DNA of 64,000 nucleotides, taken from contig NZ_BLYI01000027.1 in the NCBI RefSeq assembly GCF_016586355.1, positions 1 through 64,000 of the forward strand, in the 5' to 3' direction. Below the pieces are notes generated by a model. It was given only the letters and a program-made list of their open reading frames with translations. It was not told where the DNA came from and ran no database searches. The DNA is from Anaerostipes butyraticus (lineage in GTDB: Bacteria > Bacillota > Clostridia > Lachnospirales > Lachnospiraceae). Made by a program: the position numbers and the translations under genes. Below, piece by piece: positions 27,489 to 37,076 of the stretch (positions within the stretch are counted from its first letter, which is position 1; each line of letters starts with the position of its first letter).

Positions 27489-29369
27489 TTACATCACGAT
27501 CTCTAACATATCTTCTCCGGCCTGAGCTGCACCGGTCTTCAGCGGTTTAATTTCCTTACAGTCCGGCGTATTGCTTACCACAAACATCGTCTGTGTGGAA
27601 TATCCGGCTTCCTGAATCTTCTTCTGATCAAATTCCACCAGTTTCTGGCCGGCTCTGACCGTATCTCCCTGATTGACAAATGCCATAAAATACTGTCCGT
27701 TTAAATCTACTGTATCAATTCCGATGTGGATCAGAACTTCCGCACCGTTTTCAGATACCAGCCCGATAGCATGTTTTGTCGGGAACAGGGCCGCGATTGT
27801 ACCGTCAAACGGTGCCGTAACTGTAGTGTCTTCCGGATCGATAGCCAGTCCATCCCCCATTGCTTTTGCCGCAAATGCTTCGTCATCCGCCTGATCAATC
27901 GGCTTGATTCTGCCTTTTACCGGCACTTTGCAGATGGTCGTCCCGCCCTCTCCTGCTGCCGGGATTTTTGCTGCTGTTCCTTCTTTTCCCTCTGTCGTTT
28001 CTGCCTTTTCAAACCGAAGGCTGAGTACATAAGTAATGACAGCTGTTGCCACAATACTAATTACGATCGCTATAATGATATTGATAAAGAATGACATGGT
28101 ATTGTCGCCGATATAAAGCAGTACTGCCGGAAGCCCGGAAGAACCTGTAGCAAAACGATGAGTATGGGTGATTCCCGCATACAATCCCCCAAGACCTCCG
28201 CCAATCATAGCTGAAATCAGCGGATATTTCTTCGGAAGGTTAATTCCATATAAAGCCGGCTCTGTAATTCCCATATAGGCTGTGATAGAACCAGATGCAG
28301 CCGTCTGTTTTGTCTTCTTATCTTTGGTGCGCAGAGCCACGACCAGCGCAGCTGTTGCCTGTGCCATATTAGAGCAGACGCATCCAGGACCAAAGATGCT
28401 GTCATATCCCAGATTAGACATCTGCAGTACACCCAGAGGCGCAACTCCGTTATGAATGCCAAACATAACCATAATCGGCAGGAATCCTCCGATGATCAAT
28501 GCAGGAGCCCAGCTTGCATTTGTGCTTAGAAAGTTAAAGAAATCTGCCAGATAATCACCCACAATGGCACCGATCGGCCCCAATACAGAGAATGCAAGTG
28601 TTCCCATAATAAGGAAGGTCAGCATCGGTACAAAAACCAGGTTTACAGATTTCGGTACATGCTTATTCAGCCATTTTTCAACATAAGACTGTACAAATAC
28701 AATCAGTACAATTGGAATTACACTGGATGTATAGGTTGCCAGAGTAAACGGTATCACTCCAAAAAACCGTACAGGATCTCCGGCTTCTACAAGAGCTGAC
28801 CAGTTCGGATGCAGCAGCATCGCCGCAACACCGGCTGCCAGAACAGGATTGCATTTCAGTTTCTGGGCTTCTGTTACTGCCAGCAGAATCGGCAGGAAAT
28901 AGAACACGCCGTCTGCAAACATGTTCAGCAGATAATAAGTCTGAGACTCTGCAGTGATCACACCAAAGACCATTAAGAGAGCCAGTACAGCTTTGACCAT
29001 ACCCGCTCCGGATAATGCCGGAATGATCGGCTGGAATGATCCTGCGATAAAGTCAATCAGAGCCTCTAAAAAATTCTTTTTCTCCTCTTCCGGCTCTTCT
29101 CCTCCTGATGCTTTTTTGATATCCGCAAATTTCTCAATTTCCTCAAAAACATCGGCAACATGGGTTCCGATCACAACCTGAAACACACCTGCATTGATCA
29201 GAACTTTCGTGACGCCATCCAGGTCTTCCAGTTTTTTCGGATCTGCTTTCCCTTCATCTGCCAATTTAAAACGGAGTCTTGTCTGACAATGATACACATC
29301 GTTCACATTTTCTTTTCCGCCAACAAACTCTACGATGGACTTTGCCAGGGATTCATATTCTTTGCTCAT
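27489..29369 (-). CDS. Beta-glucoside-specific PTS EIIBCA
   Basis: The start at 29369 is fixed by GGGAGGAGAAAA; a longer upstream reading has no site. The 626-residue protein carries EIIB (phospho-Cys 28 in VYHCQTRLRF), the EIIC glucose-family membrane domain (about 105-460, with GGFLPIMVMFGIHNG and GITEPALYGI), and EIIA at the C-terminus (phospho-His in EVLIHIGIDTV). It imports and phosphorylates beta-glucosides for the downstream GH1 enzyme. No BglG-type antiterminator is present; an RpiR regulator lies upstream. Confidence 0.93.
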   Translation of the reverse strand: MSKEYESLAKSIVEFVGGKENVNDVYHCQTRLRFKLADEGKADPKKLEDLDGVTKVLINAGVFQVVIGTHVADVFEEIEKFADIKKASGGEEPEEEKKNFLEALIDFIAGSFQPIIPALSGAGMVKAVLALLMVFGVITAESQTYYLLNMFADGVFYFLPILLAVTEAQKLKCNPVLAAGVAAMLLHPNWSALVEAGDPVRFFGVIPFTLATYTSSVIPIVLIVFVQSYVEKWLNKHVPKSVNLVFVPMLTFLIMGTLAFSVLGPIGAIVGDYLADFFNFLSTNASWAPALIIGGFLPIMVMFGIHNGVAPLGVLQMSNLGYDSIFGPGCVCSNMAQATAALVVALRTKDKKTKQTAASGSITAYMGITEPALYGINLPKKYPLISAMIGGGLGGLYAGITHTHRFATGSSGLPAVLLYIGDNTMSFFINIIIAIVISIVATAVITYVLSLRFEKAETTEGKEGTAAKIPAAGEGGTTICKVPVKGRIKPIDQADDEAFAAKAMGDGLAIDPEDTTVTAPFDGTIAALFPTKHAIGLVSENGAEVLIHIGIDTVDLNGQYFMAFVNQGDTVRAGQKLVEFDQKKIQEAGYSTQTMFVVSNTPDCKEIKPLKTGAAQAGEDMLEIVM

Positions 29370-29520
29370 TTTTCTCCTCCCAAACTTTTTGAAAGTGCAT
29401 TTCCTTAAACTGCAGATCTGCTTTACTGGTACCATGTTCAAGGAGTTCTATTTGTTTCTATGTCTGAAGTGTAGCACCGTGAATTTATGATTTCAATATA
29501 AAACATAAACACAAAACTTA

Positions 29521-29570
29521 GTTTCATAAAGGCTGCCAGAATCCATAAAAATCGTGAAAAAACATGAAAC
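29521..29570. promoter_or_regulatory. Possible RpiR operator in the PTS leader
   Basis: GTTTCAT (29521-29527) and ATGAAAC (29564-29570) form a spaced inverted repeat in the gap between the RpiR gene and the PTS gene. RpiR proteins often bind such TGAAA-type repeats. Weak evidence on its own. Confidence 0.3.
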
Positions 29571-29581
29571 TTTCCATAAGA

Positions 29582-29620
29582 AAAGCCTTCAGAAGAAAAA
29601 ATAAATCTTCTGAAGGCTTT
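29582..29620 (-). terminator. Terminator of the RpiR-type regulator gene
   Basis: A perfect 15-bp stem (AAAGCCTTCAGAAGA / TCTTCTGAAGGCTTT) separates the regulator gene from the PTS genes. T-rich runs flank both sides. Confidence 0.8.
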
Positions 29621-29654
29621 CTCTTTTAAAATTTCATTTCCTATACAAAAGGCA

Positions 29655-30542
29655 CTATAAATCCTGCATTTCTTTGAGGATCGCATTTCTGTCATATTCC
29701 AGCATTTTTGAATTTTTGATCTTAAATACCTTATTGTTCTCATAATCCTCAGCAAAATAGCAGGAGAACAATACATTCAATATGTAAATAATCGACTCCT
29801 CCGTGGCAAAGTTGGAAATTTTTGTATAGAGGCGTTCTCTGGATGACATAGTAAGCACACAGTTTAAACTTTTGCGGATATAATTATCTCCCCCGCTGGT
29901 GATTCCAATGACCGGAACATGATTGCTTAACATCGTTTTAATGTGGATTGCCGGTTCTGCGTATTCATTATTCCCGGAATAGGAAATCACGATAGCACAG
30001 TCCTGTTCCGTCAGCGTCCTGGATATGATCCCTGTCTCGCCAAGACCTGCAATATCAACCTGCTTTCCAATCGTTACCATTTTCCTTCGAAATAATTCCC
30101 CCAGATAAATATTGGGACTCAGGCCAAATATAACGATGTGCCGTGCATTCAGAAGATGTTTTACTGCCAAGTCCACCATGGCAGGCTCCATAAGATTATA
30201 AGTATCTTCTATGCTCTCAATCTGTACCTGTTTAATCCTGCGCATGATCACCTCCGTTGAATCTCCCTTCTCAAAAGGAAAATTAGCGTCTGCATTTCCC
30301 TGGTTCTCCATCTGATATCTTTGTTCCGCAACAAAGTCTTTCATAAAAGCTTTCCAGCCGCTGTAGCCCAAAGTCTTGGCAAATCGAGTCACTGTGGATT
30401 TTGAAGTATAGGTCTTTTCTGCGATTTCTCCTATCGTATATTTATGAAGATCTTTTTGTTCTTTCAGGACAAAGTCTCCTATGGTTTTCCTTGCGTCTTC
30501 ATAGCGCATCATCATCTCTTCAATCTTCTGAAACAGATACAT
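29655..30542 (-). CDS. RpiR/MurR-family transcriptional regulator with SIS domain
   Basis: The 295-residue protein has an N-terminal HTH_6 domain (YTIGEIAEKTYTSKSTVTRFAK near 36-57) and a SIS phosphosugar-binding domain at about 125-270 (ARHIVIFGLSPNIYLGELF, CAIVISYSGNNEYAEPAI). It likely controls the beta-glucoside PTS operon in response to a sugar phosphate. AAAGGACG supports this start, which overlaps the end of the siroheme fusion gene by 23 bp, so it may be co-transcribed with that operon. Confidence 0.88.
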   Translation of the reverse strand: MYLFQKIEEMMMRYEDARKTIGDFVLKEQKDLHKYTIGEIAEKTYTSKSTVTRFAKTLGYSGWKAFMKDFVAEQRYQMENQGNADANFPFEKGDSTEVIMRRIKQVQIESIEDTYNLMEPAMVDLAVKHLLNARHIVIFGLSPNIYLGELFRRKMVTIGKQVDIAGLGETGIISRTLTEQDCAIVISYSGNNEYAEPAIHIKTMLSNHVPVIGITSGGDNYIRKSLNCVLTMSSRERLYTKISNFATEESIIYILNVLFSCYFAEDYENNKVFKIKNSKMLEYDRNAILKEMQDL

Positions 30543-32889
30543 CTTCCACGTCCTTTCCTATCACAGCGGCAAGAGACTCATAATCCGCCTGCAAAGCCTC
30601 ACAGATCTTCGCCGCACCAATCTGTTGAAGCGCCGATGTGGTTCCAGTTCCAATACTAAAGCATCGCATTTCCCGTTTCCACTTTTCTGCTGTTTTTGCT
30701 TCCATGGATCCAAAAAAACGCCTGACAGAAGACGCGCAGGTAAATACCGTTCCGGCATACTGATCTGGTGATCCTGGTTTTTCTATCTTTACCGGCTGAT
30801 TCTCATAAACTTCTATTTCATGATACTTACACAGCGGCGCCAGCGTATCCCGAAGAACAGAAGTGCCTTCCTTCCCTTTAATATGGCATACCAGATCCTG
30901 CTTTCCGGCTTTCTGCTTCAGACACTGGGCAAGATGTCCGCTGTCATATATTTGGGGCACAAGATCTGCCAAAAGTCCGTATTTTTTCAGCCAATGTGCT
31001 GTCTTCTGCCCAATTGCCGCTATTTTTGTATGATGAAGACATCTGACATCCAGATCAGAATCCTGCAGATTTTTCATAAATCCTTTTACACCGTTTCTGC
31101 TGGTAAAGATAAGCCACGATGCTTTTTGCAGCATGTCTTTTGTAAATTTTTGTTCTGTCATTACAATGCTGCCGGTCTGGATTTCCGTAACTGAAACTCC
31201 TCTTCCACGAAGAAGTTCCGACAAACGAGATGGTTTTGTTCCGATTTTTGTAACCAGATATGGCTTTTGCTGTCTGACCGTTCCAATGAAAGCGGATAGT
31301 TCTACAGTTTTTCCTGCCACGATCACAGCCGGTGGTTCCATCCGATTTTTCCGGACCCGTTCCTCTATGGTTTCCAGTGTTCCAATGCATGTCTTCTGGT
31401 TCACAGATGCCGCTCTTGATATTACCGCCGCCGGCATATGAGGGGACATTCCGGCTTCCTGAAGTTTTTGAACAATTTCTCCGATTTTTGAAAATCCCAT
31501 CAGAAAAATACATGTTTCTCCCGAACGAGCCATTCCTTCGAAATCAATGTCCGCCAGTTTATTGTTCCGGTCATGCGCTGTCACCACATGAAATCCCCCG
31601 GAAGTACCTCTGTGCGTCACAGGAATTCCCGCATAAGCAGGACCGGCGATACAAGAACTGATGCCTGGGATGATCTGCGCTGGAATTCCCAGCTTTTTAA
31701 GAAACATCGCTTCTTCGCCGCCTCTTCCAAATACAAAAGGATCACCGCCTTTTAATCTTACTACAACTTTATGTTCCATGGCTTTCTGCGCCAGAAGCCG
31801 GTTGATTTCTTCCTGTTCCATCACATGGTGACGGTTCTCTTTTCCCACATAAATCTTTTCGCAGTCCTTTTTTACATAGCTCAAAAGGCCGGGATCTGCC
31901 AGCCGGTCATAAATCACACAATCTGCCTGATGAAGGATTTTCCTTCCTTTTACGGTGATCAGATCGGGATCTCCCGGACCGGCTCCTGTCAGAAATACAG
32001 TGCCTGCCATTTTTCTCCTGATAGCTGCGGCCGTACTTTCTGCCAGTGTCCCGGGGTCGCTTCCCGCCGCAGATTCATATACAATCCTGCTGCCATCTTC
32101 TGTGCCGAACATTCCATAAAACCGATAGGTTCCGTCTTTCTGTTTCACACAGGAGGCTCCCACAGGAACATGGCATCCTCCGCCCATGGCTTCCAGAAAC
32201 TGCCTTTCTGATGATGCTTCTTTCTGACTTTCTTCATCCGCACATGCGTCCAGCATCTTTCGAAGTTCTTCATTATTTTTCCGAAGTTCCAGGGCAAGAA
32301 CTCCCTGAGCCGGCGCCGGAATCATCTCTTCTTCTGAAAAATACTGGGAAATCCGGTCTCCCATTCCAAGCCGGTGCAGCCCTGCCGCTGCCAGAACAAT
32401 GCCGTCCAGTTTCTGCTCCTCCATCTTGCGGAGTCTCGTATCTACATTTCCTCTGATTCCGACAACCTGCAGGTCCGGCCGGAGTTTCTTCAGCTGAAAT
32501 GCCCTTCTTTTGCTTCCGGTTCCGATCACCGCACCATGGCGAAGCTCCTGCAGCCTCTTCTTTTCTCTTAAGATCAGGACGTCTCTTGGATCCTCTCGTT
32601 TCCATACTTTGGAAAAGATCAGCCCTTCTGCCGGACGAGCAGGCATATCTTTCATACTGTGAACACCCATCTGAATTTCATCGGATAAGATCATTTCCTC
32701 AATTTCCTTGACAAAAATGCCTTTTCCGCCTACCTGGTCCAGGGGTTTGTCCTGTACCTTATCGCCTTTGGTCTTAACAATCACAATTTCAAATGTGTGT
32801 TCCGGATATCGTTTTTTTAATTCCCGGCACACAGACTCTGTCTGGGCAAGTGCCAGTTTTGATCCCCTGGATCCAATTTTATAAATCAT
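30520..32889 (-). CDS. Trifunctional fusion: hydroxymethylbilane synthase / uroporphyrinogen-III methyltransferase / uroporphyrinogen-III synthase
   Basis: One 789-residue protein contains three successive enzymes. HemC (about 1-292): IGSRGSKLALAQTE, GVHSMKDMP and the dipyrromethane Cys in GGGCHVPVG near 237. CobA/SumT (about 295-535): VFLTGAGPGDPDLITVKG, VVRLKGGDPFVFGRGGEE and PAYAGIPVTHRG. HemD (about 545-789): ASWLIFTSRNGVKGF, FTCASSVRRFF. It turns porphobilinogen into precorrin-2 in one chain. CobA-HemD fusions are known in clostridia; adding HemC is less usual. It overlaps hemA by 4 bp. Confidence 0.9.
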   Translation of the reverse strand: MIYKIGSRGSKLALAQTESVCRELKKRYPEHTFEIVIVKTKGDKVQDKPLDQVGGKGIFVKEIEEMILSDEIQMGVHSMKDMPARPAEGLIFSKVWKREDPRDVLILREKKRLQELRHGAVIGTGSKRRAFQLKKLRPDLQVVGIRGNVDTRLRKMEEQKLDGIVLAAAGLHRLGMGDRISQYFSEEEMIPAPAQGVLALELRKNNEELRKMLDACADEESQKEASSERQFLEAMGGGCHVPVGASCVKQKDGTYRFYGMFGTEDGSRIVYESAAGSDPGTLAESTAAAIRRKMAGTVFLTGAGPGDPDLITVKGRKILHQADCVIYDRLADPGLLSYVKKDCEKIYVGKENRHHVMEQEEINRLLAQKAMEHKVVVRLKGGDPFVFGRGGEEAMFLKKLGIPAQIIPGISSCIAGPAYAGIPVTHRGTSGGFHVVTAHDRNNKLADIDFEGMARSGETCIFLMGFSKIGEIVQKLQEAGMSPHMPAAVISRAASVNQKTCIGTLETIEERVRKNRMEPPAVIVAGKTVELSAFIGTVRQQKPYLVTKIGTKPSRLSELLRGRGVSVTEIQTGSIVMTEQKFTKDMLQKASWLIFTSRNGVKGFMKNLQDSDLDVRCLHHTKIAAIGQKTAHWLKKYGLLADLVPQIYDSGHLAQCLKQKAGKQDLVCHIKGKEGTSVLRDTLAPLCKYHEIEVYENQPVKIEKPGSPDQYAGTVFTCASSVRRFFGSMEAKTAEKWKREMRCFSIGTGTTSALQQIGAAKICEALQADYESLAAVIGKDVEDVSVSED

Positions 32890-34133
32890 ACGTTTTTCTC
32901 CTCTGCCTCAAACTGAAACAATTGATGCACGATCTTCCTGTATGCATCCTGCTCTTTTTGATTTTCCAGATGTTTTAGCTGCTGGACAGGCTCTTTGATC
33001 AGTCTTTGAAGGGAAGCGTTCAGTACTTTTTGAAGCAGTCGTTTTTCCCTGTCGCTTAAATCCATTTTTCTGGAAAGATATTCATAGCTGTCCTGCGCGA
33101 TCTCCCGGCACCGCTCCTGAAGAGAGCGGATCGTCGGATCCATCCGGCTGATCTGAAGCCAGTGCATGGTTTCATTTCCCGCTTCCGCAATCCACTGTTC
33201 ACTGTCTTTTAAAAGCCGCATTCGTTCTTCCTGATTGTGTCTGGATATTTCCCGCAGCGTATCCAGATGAATCAAAACGGCGTCCGGACAGGTATCATAA
33301 ACCGGGTCAATGTCCCTTGGCGCCGCAAGATCTAAAAATGCCACCGGTTTCTCCGGCCAGAACTCACTGCTTTTTACGACCAGATGCGGAGCGGAAGTGG
33401 CTGATACTACGATGCCGCATTCTCTCATAATCTGATACCGTTCCTGATATGGCACGACTGCCAGATCTTTCATCTGCTCCTGCAGTTTTCCCGCATGGGC
33501 ATATGTACGGCTGCACACAAGGATTTCCCCTGCCTTGTATTCCCGAAGATATTTCAAAGCAAGAGCCGCAGTATTTCCGCTTCCGATGACCAGAACCTTT
33601 TTCCCTTCAATGGGACAGGCTTCATTTAATTTCTGAATTCCGATATATCCCACTGACAGCGGCCTTTCGCTGATCTTTAATTCACTTTTTATCTTCTTTG
33701 CACAGGTAACCGCATCCCGGACTACTTTATCCAGCTCTTTCCCACAGGCTCCCATCATTCTGGAAAATTCCTGAGCGTGTTTTACCTGTCCGAGAATCTG
33801 GTCTTCCCCCGCAACCATGGATTCGAGACCTGCTGCCACGCGAAACAGATACAATACCGCTTCTTTTCCCTGATCCTGCCGGATATAATCCTCTAATTCC
33901 ACCTCTGGGAACATACTCTTATAAATCTTAAGGATCTGCTTTTTCTGTTTCTCTTCTTTCCAGAAATAAAAAACCTCACTCCGGTTACAGGTGGACAAAA
34001 TCATACACTGCCGGATTCCCGCCTGTTCCGCCTCGTGAAAAAAGTCCATCTTCTTCTGATCCGTAAATGCTGCTTTTTCCCGTACTTCAAGCTCCGTATT
34101 CTGATAACTGATTCCTAAAAACGCAAACTGCAT
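32886..34133 (-). CDS. hemA: Glutamyl-tRNA reductase
   Basis: Reduces glutamyl-tRNA to glutamate-1-semialdehyde, the first step of tetrapyrrole synthesis. The 415-residue protein has the catalytic Cys in ILSTCNRSEVF near 49, the conserved GEDQILGQVKHA near 110, the NADPH-binding segment KKVLVIGSGNTAALALKYL near 180 and a C-terminal helical dimerisation region. Its start overlaps hemL by 19 bp and its end overlaps the fusion gene by 4 bp. Confidence 0.93.
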   Translation of the reverse strand: MQFAFLGISYQNTELEVREKAAFTDQKKMDFFHEAEQAGIRQCMILSTCNRSEVFYFWKEEKQKKQILKIYKSMFPEVELEDYIRQDQGKEAVLYLFRVAAGLESMVAGEDQILGQVKHAQEFSRMMGACGKELDKVVRDAVTCAKKIKSELKISERPLSVGYIGIQKLNEACPIEGKKVLVIGSGNTAALALKYLREYKAGEILVCSRTYAHAGKLQEQMKDLAVVPYQERYQIMRECGIVVSATSAPHLVVKSSEFWPEKPVAFLDLAAPRDIDPVYDTCPDAVLIHLDTLREISRHNQEERMRLLKDSEQWIAEAGNETMHWLQISRMDPTIRSLQERCREIAQDSYEYLSRKMDLSDREKRLLQKVLNASLQRLIKEPVQQLKHLENQKEQDAYRKIVHQLFQFEAEEKNV

Positions 34134-35395
34134 AACGCATCTCTCATAATCTGGCAGGTTGTTTCGATGTCTTCTTCCGTATGAACATCTGACAGGAACA
34201 TGGCTTCAAACTGAGACGGAGCCGTATAAATGCCGTGATCCAGCAGATATCCGAAGTATTCCGCATACAGTTCCAGGTCGGATGACGCGGCACTTTCGTA
34301 GTCTCTGACTTCATTTTTTGTAAAGAAAACACTCAGCAGGGAGCCAATCTGATTGACTCGGACACGTTCTCCCGCCGCGTCTCTGACCGCCTGTGCCATT
34401 TTTTCTCCCCTGGCTTCCAGACGTTTGTAGATATCCGGATCTTCCTTCAGGATCTTCAGCGTCTCAATTCCGGCTGTTGTTGCGATCGGGTTTCCTGATA
34501 AGGTTCCTGCCTGATATACCGGGCCATCCGGAGAAATCATCTGCATGATCTCCCTTTTCCCTCCATAGGCTCCGATTGGCATGCCCCCTCCAACGATCTT
34601 TCCAAGAGTCGTAAGATCAGGGGTGACATGAAAATATTCCTGGGCGCCGCCCAGTGCCAGACGAAATCCCGTGATTACCTCATCAAAAATCAGAAGAGAA
34701 TCATTATTTTTTGTGATATCCCGCAAGAACTCCAGGAATCCTTCTTCCGGCAGGACTACTCCCATATTGGCGGCCACCGGCTCTACAATCACCGCGGCAA
34801 TTTCTCCCGGATTCGACTGGAATAAGGCTTCGACCGAATCCCTGTCGTTAAATTCCGCCACCAGTGTATTTTTTGTATAATCCGCCGGTACTCCGGCGCT
34901 GTCCGGCACTGATGTGGTCAGTGCTCCGGATCCCGCCTTTACCAGCAGCCCGTCGGAATGGCCATGATAGCATCCCCTGAATTTTATAATCTTATCTTTT
35001 CCCGTATATCCTCTGGCCGCCCGAACGGCGCTCATCACGGCTTCTGTCCCGGAACTTACAAGACGGCTGACTTCCATGGATGGAACCAGCTCCGCGATCA
35101 GTTCCGCAAGCTCTACTTCTTTCTGTGTCGGCGCGCCGTATGTAAGACCCAGATCACAGGCTTCTTTTACCTTTTTAATGACTCTTGGATCAGCGTGTCC
35201 AAGAATTCCCGGTCCCCAGGAACAGACATAATCAATGAATTCATTTTCATCCTCATCCCAGATCCGGCTTCCTTTTGCAGCTTTCATAAACCGCGGGGTC
35301 CTGCCAACCGCCTGGAAAGCCCTGACCGGACTGTTGACGCCTCCCGGAATATGTTTTTTTGCGCGTTCAAACAATTCTTTTGATTTTGTCTCCAT
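34115..35395 (-). CDS. hemL: Glutamate-1-semialdehyde 2,1-aminomutase
   Basis: Converts glutamate-1-semialdehyde to 5-aminolevulinate using PLP. The 426-residue protein has HIPGGVNSPVRAF at the N-terminus, RLVSSGTEAVMSAVRAARG near 115-135, IFDEVITGFR near 240 and the PLP Lys in TTLGKIVGGGMPIGAYGG near 265. Its start codon directly follows the hemB stop. Part of the tight siroheme operon. Confidence 0.95.
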   Translation of the reverse strand: METKSKELFERAKKHIPGGVNSPVRAFQAVGRTPRFMKAAKGSRIWDEDENEFIDYVCSWGPGILGHADPRVIKKVKEACDLGLTYGAPTQKEVELAELIAELVPSMEVSRLVSSGTEAVMSAVRAARGYTGKDKIIKFRGCYHGHSDGLLVKAGSGALTTSVPDSAGVPADYTKNTLVAEFNDRDSVEALFQSNPGEIAAVIVEPVAANMGVVLPEEGFLEFLRDITKNNDSLLIFDEVITGFRLALGGAQEYFHVTPDLTTLGKIVGGGMPIGAYGGKREIMQMISPDGPVYQAGTLSGNPIATTAGIETLKILKEDPDIYKRLEARGEKMAQAVRDAAGERVRVNQIGSLLSVFFTKNEVRDYESAASSDLELYAEYFGYLLDHGIYTAPSQFEAMFLSDVHTEEDIETTCQIMRDALCSLRF

Positions 35396-36367
35396 CTACT
35401 TCTCCTCTTCTCTGATCCATTTTGCCGCGTCCAGCGCATGATACGTAATGATCATCTTGGCTCCGGCTCTCTTTAATCCGGTTAGATTTTCCATAACGAT
35501 CTTTTTCTCATCGATCCATCCGTTGGCTGCCGCTGCTTTTACCATGGAATATTCTCCACTGACATTATAAGCAGCGATCGGTATATTATAGTTTTGTGAA
35601 ATTTCTTTTATGATATCCATGTAGGCAAGCGCCGGTTTGGCAATGATCATGTCAGCTCCTTCCAGAATATCTTCTTCCACTTCCCGCAGCGCCTCTCTTC
35701 CATTGGCAGGATCCATCTGATACGTTTTACGGTCTCCAAATCCCGGCGCGGAATGTGCCGCGTCACGGAACGGTCCGTAATAGGCAGACGCAAATTTGGC
35801 GCTGTACGCCATGATCGGTATCTGGGAAAATCCATTTTCATCCAGAGCATCCCGGATTGCCGCGACTCTCAGATCCATCATATCACTTGGCGCTATGATA
35901 TCGGCACCGGCCCTGGCATAGCTGACGGCTGTCTTTGCCAGAAGAGGCAGTGTCTCATCGTTTAGGATTACCCCGTCTTTTACCAGTCCGCAGTGTCCGT
36001 GAGAAGTATACTCGCAGAGACATACATCCGAAATCACCAGAAGATCCGGATACTTCTTCTTGATCAGGCGGACTGCCTTCTGGATGATTCCATTTTCATC
36101 ATAGGCGCCGCTTCCCACCTCATCTTTATGATCCGGGATTCCAAAAATCAGGATTCCCGGAATCCCGGCTTCCCGGACCCGTTCCAGTTCTTCCCACATA
36201 CGATCTGTGGAATACTGACAAATTCCCGGCATGGAATCCACCGGACTGCATATATTCTCTCCTTCTATTACAAACATTGGATAGATAAGCTCATCAATCC
36301 GTACATGCTGTTCCCTTACCAAATCTCTTATGGCTTCATTCATTCTCAGTCTTCTTGTTCTGTCCAT
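35396..36367 (-). CDS. hemB: Delta-aminolevulinic acid dehydratase (porphobilinogen synthase)
   Basis: Condenses two 5-aminolevulinates to porphobilinogen. The 323-residue protein has a zinc-type Cys set ([13 protein letters not shown] near 117-129), the first active-site Lys in [16 protein letters not shown] near 195 and the Schiff-base Lys in [14 protein letters not shown] near 245. GAGGAAAG supports the start, which overlaps the upstream gene by 22 bp. Confidence 0.94.
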   Translation of the reverse strand: MDRTRRLRMNEAIRDLVREQHVRIDELIYPMFVIEGENICSPVDSMPGICQYSTDRMWEELERVREAGIPGILIFGIPDHKDEVGSGAYDENGIIQKAVRLIKKKYPDLLVISDVCLCEYTSHGHCGLVKDGVILNDETLPLLAKTAVSYARAGADIIAPSDMMDLRVAAIRDALDENGFSQIPIMAYSAKFASAYYGPFRDAAHSAPGFGDRKTYQMDPANGREALREVEEDILEGADMIIAKPALAYMDIIKEISQNYNIPIAAYNVSGEYSMVKAAAANGWIDEKKIVMENLTGLKRAGAKMIITYHALDAAKWIREEEK

Positions 36368-36993
36368 ATCTCTTTCCTCGATTTTCTGCTGTATGTTTCA
36401 ATTAACTGCTGTATCTCTTCTTCCCCCGGCATTGGCTCTTCTTCCAGCCCGATCCGCAGGATTTCTTCATACAGATGTTTTCGGTCTCTGACATCTATCT
36501 GTTCTTTTACAGCCGCCCGGATGTCCCCCAGGCATTTTGTCAGTTCCCCCAGATGCTTTGTCAGCACCGGTTCCATCTGACGTTTCATATACTGTGCCGC
36601 CACAGGGCTGTTTCCCCCGCTGGAAAAGGCTGCCACCGCATCTCCCTGTTTTATGTACGCCGGAAAAATAAAACTGCAGTCTTCTGTCTGATCCACCGCA
36701 TTTACCAGAATTCCTTTTTCCCGGCAGGCCATGCTGATTCTGTGGTTTTCTTCTTTCTCATCAGTTGCCGCAATGACCAGAGTTTTGCCCTCCAGATCTG
36801 AGATCTGAAAGGCACGGCATCTGCAGATTACATCCGGCATTTGAAGAATCGGCTGTATGATCTCAGGGCTTACAACTTCTACTTCGCCGCCAAACTCCCT
36901 TAATGCTCTGATCTTTCTCAATGCTACTCTGCCGCCGCCTGCCACCAGGCATTGCTGCTTCTCCAGCTGAAGAAACAGCGGAAAATACGCCAT
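36346..36993 (-). CDS. Precorrin-2 dehydrogenase / sirohydrochlorin ferrochelatase-type protein
   Basis: The 215-residue protein equals the N-terminal domain of CysG and yeast Met8. It has an NAD-binding Rossmann fold ([21 protein letters not shown]), the conserved [18 protein letters not shown] and the [20 protein letters not shown] region. It oxidises precorrin-2 to sirohydrochlorin and may insert iron. It is the first gene of the siroheme run, 84 bp after the reductase gene, with GGGAGGAAAG before the ATG. Confidence 0.88.
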   Translation of the reverse strand: MAYFPLFLQLEKQQCLVAGGGRVALRKIRALREFGGEVEVVSPEIIQPILQMPDVICRCRAFQISDLEGKTLVIAATDEKEENHRISMACREKGILVNAVDQTEDCSFIFPAYIKQGDAVAAFSSGGNSPVAAQYMKRQMEPVLTKHLGELTKCLGDIRAAVKEQIDVRDRKHLYEEILRIGLEEEPMPGEEEIQQLIETYSRKSRKEIWTEQED

Positions 36994-37025
36994 ATGTCTT
37001 TCCTCCCTGTCTTTGGACGGAAAAA

Positions 37026-37060
37026 CACTATAAACGCCGGTTTCACGGACGTTTATAGTG
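37026..37060 (-). terminator. Terminator-like hairpin between the sulfite reductase and siroheme genes
   Basis: A perfect 11-bp stem (CACTATAAACG / CGTTTATAGTG) is followed in the minus direction by TTTTTCC. Only about 32 bp remain before the next start codon and no promoter is visible there, so this probably acts as a leaky terminator or attenuator within one operon. Confidence 0.75.
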
Positions 37061-37076
37061 CTGCTGTTTCCATCTC

